A stretch of 64,000 nucleotides of DNA from NCBI GenBank assembly GCA_934270345.1, contig CAKQPT010000005.1, forward strand, positions 1 to 64,000. Reading direction: 5' to 3'. The DNA is from an uncultured Oribacterium sp. (GTDB taxonomy: Bacteria > Bacillota > Clostridia > Lachnospirales > Lachnospiraceae). Within the stretch, counting starts at the first letter, position 1. Each line of letters begins with the position of its first letter. Positions 61,415-64,000 of the stretch are shown one piece after another. The position numbers and the translations under genes are program-made. The notes below the pieces were generated by a model. That model ran no database searches. It had not been told where the DNA came from and saw only the letters and a list, made by a program, of their open reading frames with translations.

Positions 61415-62392
61415 TTAGTACTGCATCTGCCACATGTAACGACGAACATCGAGAGAGTGACCACGCTCGAAGGCGATCGCCTCTACGAAGTGACGGATGA
61501 CAACGCCGGTAAGGATCGCTGCAACATATGGCTTCGCCTCATCTGCTACCGTGGAAAGATCGAGATCCTTCTGATCGAGAACGAGAAGATCCTCTGTAAA
61601 CTTCTTTGCGAAGTTCTCTACACGCTCATCGAGGTGTCTGGTGTTACCGATGGACTTTACAAGCATGAATGGAACATCATAATCGGTTACCTCGAACGGG
61701 CCGTGGAAGTACTCACCGGAGTGGATGCATCCGGAGTTGATCCACTGCATCTCCATGAACCAGCACATCGCGGTGGAGTAAACCTCACCATAGTTGATGC
61801 CGCTGCCGATGGTGTAGATGGTCTTCTCACGCTTGTTGCGCTTCGCCCATGCCTTCGCCTGTGCATCGTACTGTGCCTTCGCCTGTGCGGAAAGATCAGT
61901 CAGCTTCTCGAGCTCCTTCAGGCATACATCCCACTTCGCATCCGGCGCGAGTACGGAAAGAAGGCTGAACAGTAAGCCGTAAAGGATACCCTTGTTCTTA
62001 TCAGAATCGCTTACTTCCTTACCCCAGTCATAGTGAACAGGGTACTCAGCAGCCTCCCAGAGTGGAGAACCCTCGAGGTTGGATAAGCAGATCGTAAGGG
62101 CACCCTTGGAACGTGCAAGCTTGGTCGCCTCTACGGTCTCCGGTGTGTTTCCGGAATGTGAGCAGGAAATCACAACGGAATTCTCATTGAGACGCTTCGG
62201 TGTGTCGTATACGAACTCGTTCGCGGTGTATACGTGAGAAGGAATCGCACTCTCCTTATCGAACATATACTGTCCGGCCATAAGCACGGCCTGGGATCCG
62301 CCACAAGCGACGAAGTAAACCTCATTGACCTCCTTTCTCGCCTTCACTGCCTCAACTGCGGCCTTGATCTGTGTTGCATGTAACTCTCTCAT
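61415..62392 (-). CDS. SIS-domain fructosamine-6-phosphate deglycase-like protein
   Basis: 325 residues with two SIS domains: ISCSHSGNTPETVEATKLAR (about 74-93) and a second around TIGSGINYGEVYS (about 194). The C-terminus RRYMWQMQY resembles FrlB/GfrF deglycases, which split phosphorylated Amadori products such as fructoselysine- or glucoselysine-6-phosphate into glucose-6-phosphate and amino acid. First gene of the operon, RBS AAGGAGG. GlmS-like isomerase is the alternative, but no glutaminase domain is present. Confidence 0.75.
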   Translation of the reverse strand: MRELHATQIKAAVEAVKARKEVNEVYFVACGGSQAVLMAGQYMFDKESAIPSHVYTANEFVYDTPKRLNENSVVISCSHSGNTPETVEATKLARSKGALTICLSNLEGSPLWEAAEYPVHYDWGKEVSDSDKNKGILYGLLFSLLSVLAPDAKWDVCLKELEKLTDLSAQAKAQYDAQAKAWAKRNKREKTIYTIGSGINYGEVYSTAMCWFMEMQWINSGCIHSGEYFHGPFEVTDYDVPFMLVKSIGNTRHLDERVENFAKKFTEDLLVLDQKDLDLSTVADEAKPYVAAILTGVVIRHFVEAIAFERGHSLDVRRYMWQMQY

Positions 62393-62414
62393 AATTCCTC
62401 CTTAAAAATGATAT

Positions 62415-62476
62415 TGATTATATATCATTATATAACTTTATGAGACTTATTATATACATGTAGCACAAATAAGCAA
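62415..62476 (-). promoter_or_regulatory. Promoter of the PTS operon with candidate operator
   Basis: Minus-strand TTGCTT (62476-62471) and TATAAT (62454-62449) with 16-base spacing. A TGATATATAATCA palindrome (62427-62415) lies just downstream and could be the GntR/UTRA site. Confidence 0.5.
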
Positions 62477-62564
62477 GTACTTTTTGCTTTTTTGCCATGA
62501 ATTTGCATAAGTACAGGTATAACCTGTGGTAATCGTTATTTTTTTAACCATCCAGCACAAAAAA

Positions 62565-62610
62565 ACAGCCCCTCTTACGAGCGTCTCAAACGCTTCGCAA
62601 GAAGGGCTGT
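62565..62610 (-). terminator. Terminator of the ywlG-yggS operon
   Basis: ACAGCCC..CTT pairs with AAG..GGGCTGT, with an inner AGCGT/ACGCT stem, followed on the minus strand by TTTTTTTG. Confidence 0.82.
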
Positions 62611-62627
62611 CTTAAGAATTTCGTAAT

Positions 62628-62691
62628 GGGGTCTGACCCCATAAACTGCTGTTTAGATTCTGTTTAGAAAAATTTAATGGGGTCAGACCCC
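62628..62691. repeat. Composite REP-like element, copy 2
   Basis: GGGGTCTGACCCC (62628-62640) and GGGGTCAGACCCC (62679-62691) around an AT-rich core with GTTTAGATTCTGTTTAG. Same as 35364-35427. The tail CTTAAGAATTTCGTAAT lies on its left. Confidence 0.85.
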
Positions 62692-62700
62692 ATTAATTTT

Positions 62701-63435
62701 TCATAAACTTTTCTTCGCGGAGTAGTCGCGCGGGCCGTAGATGGCGGTGCCGATGCGGACGATGTTTGCGCCTTCCGCGATGGCGAGCGGGTAATCGCCG
62801 CTCATGCCCATGGAGAGGTACTGCATGTCGACGCTGCCGGCGTAGCGCTGCGCGGCTTCCTCGTAGAGTCCGCGCATCTTCGCGAAGAAGCGGCGGGTCT
62901 CGTCTTCACCGGCGTCCGCTGGCGGAATCGCCATGAGGCCGCGGATGTGCAGGTGCGGGGTCGTCGCGAGCAGGCTCTCAAACAGCGACCAGAGGCCGTC
63001 TGCATTGACCCCGCTCTTACTGCTTTCTTCGCCAATGTTGACTTCCAGGAGGATATCCTGCTGAAGTGCCCGCTTCGCTGCTTCCTTCTCGATCGCGAGG
63101 GCGAGGTGCTCGCTGTCCACGCTCTGGATCAGCGACGCACGGCCGACGACCTTCTTCACCTTGTTTGTCTGGAGATGGCCGATAAAGTGGCCCGGCTTCC
63201 CGAGGTAGGCGCCCGCGTCCGTCTTCTCGACGAGCTCCTGCACATGGTTCTCACCGAAGATGTCGATCGGGAGCTCTGCGCTCGCCCTGACCTCCTCGAC
63301 GGTACGTGTTTTACAGGCCGCACAGAGAAGTATCTCCTCCGGCTTCCGGCCTGCGCGGATCGCCGCCTCGATCATCGTACGGCGGATCTCCGCGACCGCC
63401 TGCTGCATCCGCTCCATCTGTTCCTTTTCTATCAT
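62701..63435 (-). CDS. YggS-family pyridoxal-phosphate homeostasis protein
   Basis: 244 residues, fold-type III PLP protein of the YggS/PLPBP family. PLP Lys in LCAACKTRTVEEV (about 42), GENHVQELVEK (about 61), FIGHLQTNKVKK (about 84), and C-terminal LSMGMSGDYPLAIAEGANIV then RIGTAIYG. No known catalytic reaction; buffers PLP. ATG overlaps the preceding mini-ORF stop by ATGA. Confidence 0.92.
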   Translation of the reverse strand: MIEKEQMERMQQAVAEIRRTMIEAAIRAGRKPEEILLCAACKTRTVEEVRASAELPIDIFGENHVQELVEKTDAGAYLGKPGHFIGHLQTNKVKKVVGRASLIQSVDSEHLALAIEKEAAKRALQQDILLEVNIGEESSKSGVNADGLWSLFESLLATTPHLHIRGLMAIPPADAGEDETRRFFAKMRGLYEEAAQRYAGSVDMQYLSMGMSGDYPLAIAEGANIVRIGTAIYGPRDYSAKKSL

Positions 63436-63536
63436 GCATTGCCTCCCTTATACGCTGTATAGTGGGCGCGCTCGCCGCCCCATAACCTCGGGCGTGTCTT
63501 CGCGCAGACCACGTGCGCTGCGATCTTCTCTTTCAT
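63432..63536 (-). CDS. 34-residue mini-ORF duplicated from the UPF0340 C-terminus
   Basis: Its sequence after MKEKI repeats the last 30 residues of the upstream UPF0340 protein (AAHVVCAKTRPRLWGGERAH then Y). It starts inside the stop of that gene (ATGA) and ends inside the start of yggS (ATGA), so all three are translationally coupled. Produced by a 101-bp tandem duplication; may be a by-product or a linker for coupling. Confidence 0.6.
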   Translation of the reverse strand: MKEKIAAHVVCAKTRPRLWGGERAHYTAYKGGNA

Positions 63537-64000
63537 GCCTGGTCTCCCACGTACGGTGTGTAGTGCGCACGCTCGCCGCCCCATAATCTCGGGCGTGTTT
63601 TCGCGCAGACCACGTGCGCTGCGCCGATCTGCGAAATGCTCAGTCGAACCGGCACGGCAACGCGCTTCAGATGCATGCCAATCAGCGTATCGCCGATGTC
63701 GATCCCAGCGTCCGCGCGCACTTCCTCGACCGCTACCGGGTCCTCGAAGTGCCGCCAGCAGGTCGTCGCCCAGCTGCCGCCCGCATGCGGCCACGGGCAG
63801 ACCGACACGATCTCATAGCCGTTCCGGAGCGCACACGCACGCTCCACGATCACGGCACGGTTCAGATGCTCGCAGCACTGCGCCGCGAGCTCGATGCCCT
63901 TTTCCCGCAGTACCGGCGCGATGCCCTGATACACCGCTTCCGCGACCTCCATACTGCCGATCTTTCCGATGTGCCCACCGAGGATCTCACTCGACGAACA
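63533..64000 (-). CDS. UPF0340 (YwlG, TIGR01440) family protein, 5' end outside window
   Basis: C-terminal 155 residues, running off the window end. Characteristic segments: CSSSEILGGHIGKIGSMEVA, CCEHLNRAVIVERACA, GIDIGDTLIGMHLKRVAVPV and RPRLWGGERAHYTPY. Function not established. Its 3' 100 bases are tandemly duplicated. Confidence 0.88.
   Translation of the reverse strand, partial: CSSSEILGGHIGKIGSMEVAEAVYQGIAPVLREKGIELAAQCCEHLNRAVIVERACALRNGYEIVSVCPWPHAGGSWATTCWRHFEDPVAVEEVRADAGIDIGDTLIGMHLKRVAVPVRLSISQIGAAHVVCAKTRPRLWGGERAHYTPYVGDQA

Overview
The window looks like part of a chromosome from an anaerobic, mid-GC member of the Clostridia, most likely a Lachnospiraceae relative. The basis is the gene content: Fe-S dependent L-serine dehydratase in two subunits, glycine-radical enzyme with activase, BMP-type nucleoside ABC transporter, YesM/YesN two-component pair, TRAP transporter, mannose-family PTS, SWIM protein. 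Strong AGGAGG-type ribosome binding sites also fit. The genus cannot be named from the sequence. I saw no tRNA, rRNA, CRISPR array, phage or intact transposase. Most genes run on the minus strand.

Layout. 0.1-3.3 kb: serine dehydratase sdaAB-sdaAA with a divergent LysR regulator whose leader holds a 136-nt inverted repeat. 3.4-6.3 kb: secreted glycosidase-like protein and an ABC-F ATPase. 6.6-14.6 kb: nucleoside ABC transporter (two permeases, ATPase), then yjjW-yjjI (glycine-radical activase and enzyme), then the BMP lipoprotein that probably serves the transporter. 14.9-22.2 kb: alpha/beta hydrolase, MATE exporter, hybrid histidine kinase, DUF3298-like lipoprotein. 22.9-32.3 kb: a carbohydrate operon (GH31 glucosidase, sugar-binding lipoprotein, two CUT1 permeases, YesM kinase, AraC-type regulator) with no ATPase of its own. 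32.6-37.7 kb: LysR, aspartase, and a Crp/Fnr - ferredoxin - hybrid-cluster-protein-like trio. 37.9-41.5 kb: small secreted protein, NUDIX, SWIM protein, two deletion pseudogenes (methyltransferase, HNH nuclease) and a truncated antitoxin-like ORF. 41.7-46.7 kb: acid-sugar catabolism locus (enolase-superfamily dehydratase, TRAP transporter, GntR/FCD regulator). 46.9-52.5 kb: M42 peptidase, AlbA_2 regulator, SRAP protein, MalY-type lyase. 52.8-55.0 kb: LytTR regulator and GHKL kinase. 55.1-62.4 kb: GntR/UTRA regulator facing a sugar-amine PTS operon (SIS deglycase, HAD phosphatase, EIIA-B-C-D, dedicated HPr and Enzyme I). 62.7-64 kb: YggS, a duplicated 34-codon mini-ORF, and the 3' part of a UPF0340 gene.

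The most unusual content is repetitive DNA. Several short repeat families sit at gene ends and sometimes inside genes: (i) GGGGTCTGACCCC REP-like palindromes; (ii) a ~40-bp repeat around the word GCATTGGCC, related to a methyltransferase C-terminal coding segment, present in intergenic copies and as two opposed copies inside the ATPase domain of the hybrid kinase; (iii) a ~140-bp module with a covarying 24-bp palindrome (two copies); (iv) long palindromes centred on GAATCGATTC near the AlbA_2 and MalY genes; (v) tandem repeats of 32, 39, 42 and 60 bp. At least five otherwise conserved proteins carry Ala/Ser/Thr/Gly-rich in-frame insertions, which suggests these repeats grow inside coding sequence and are tolerated in loops.
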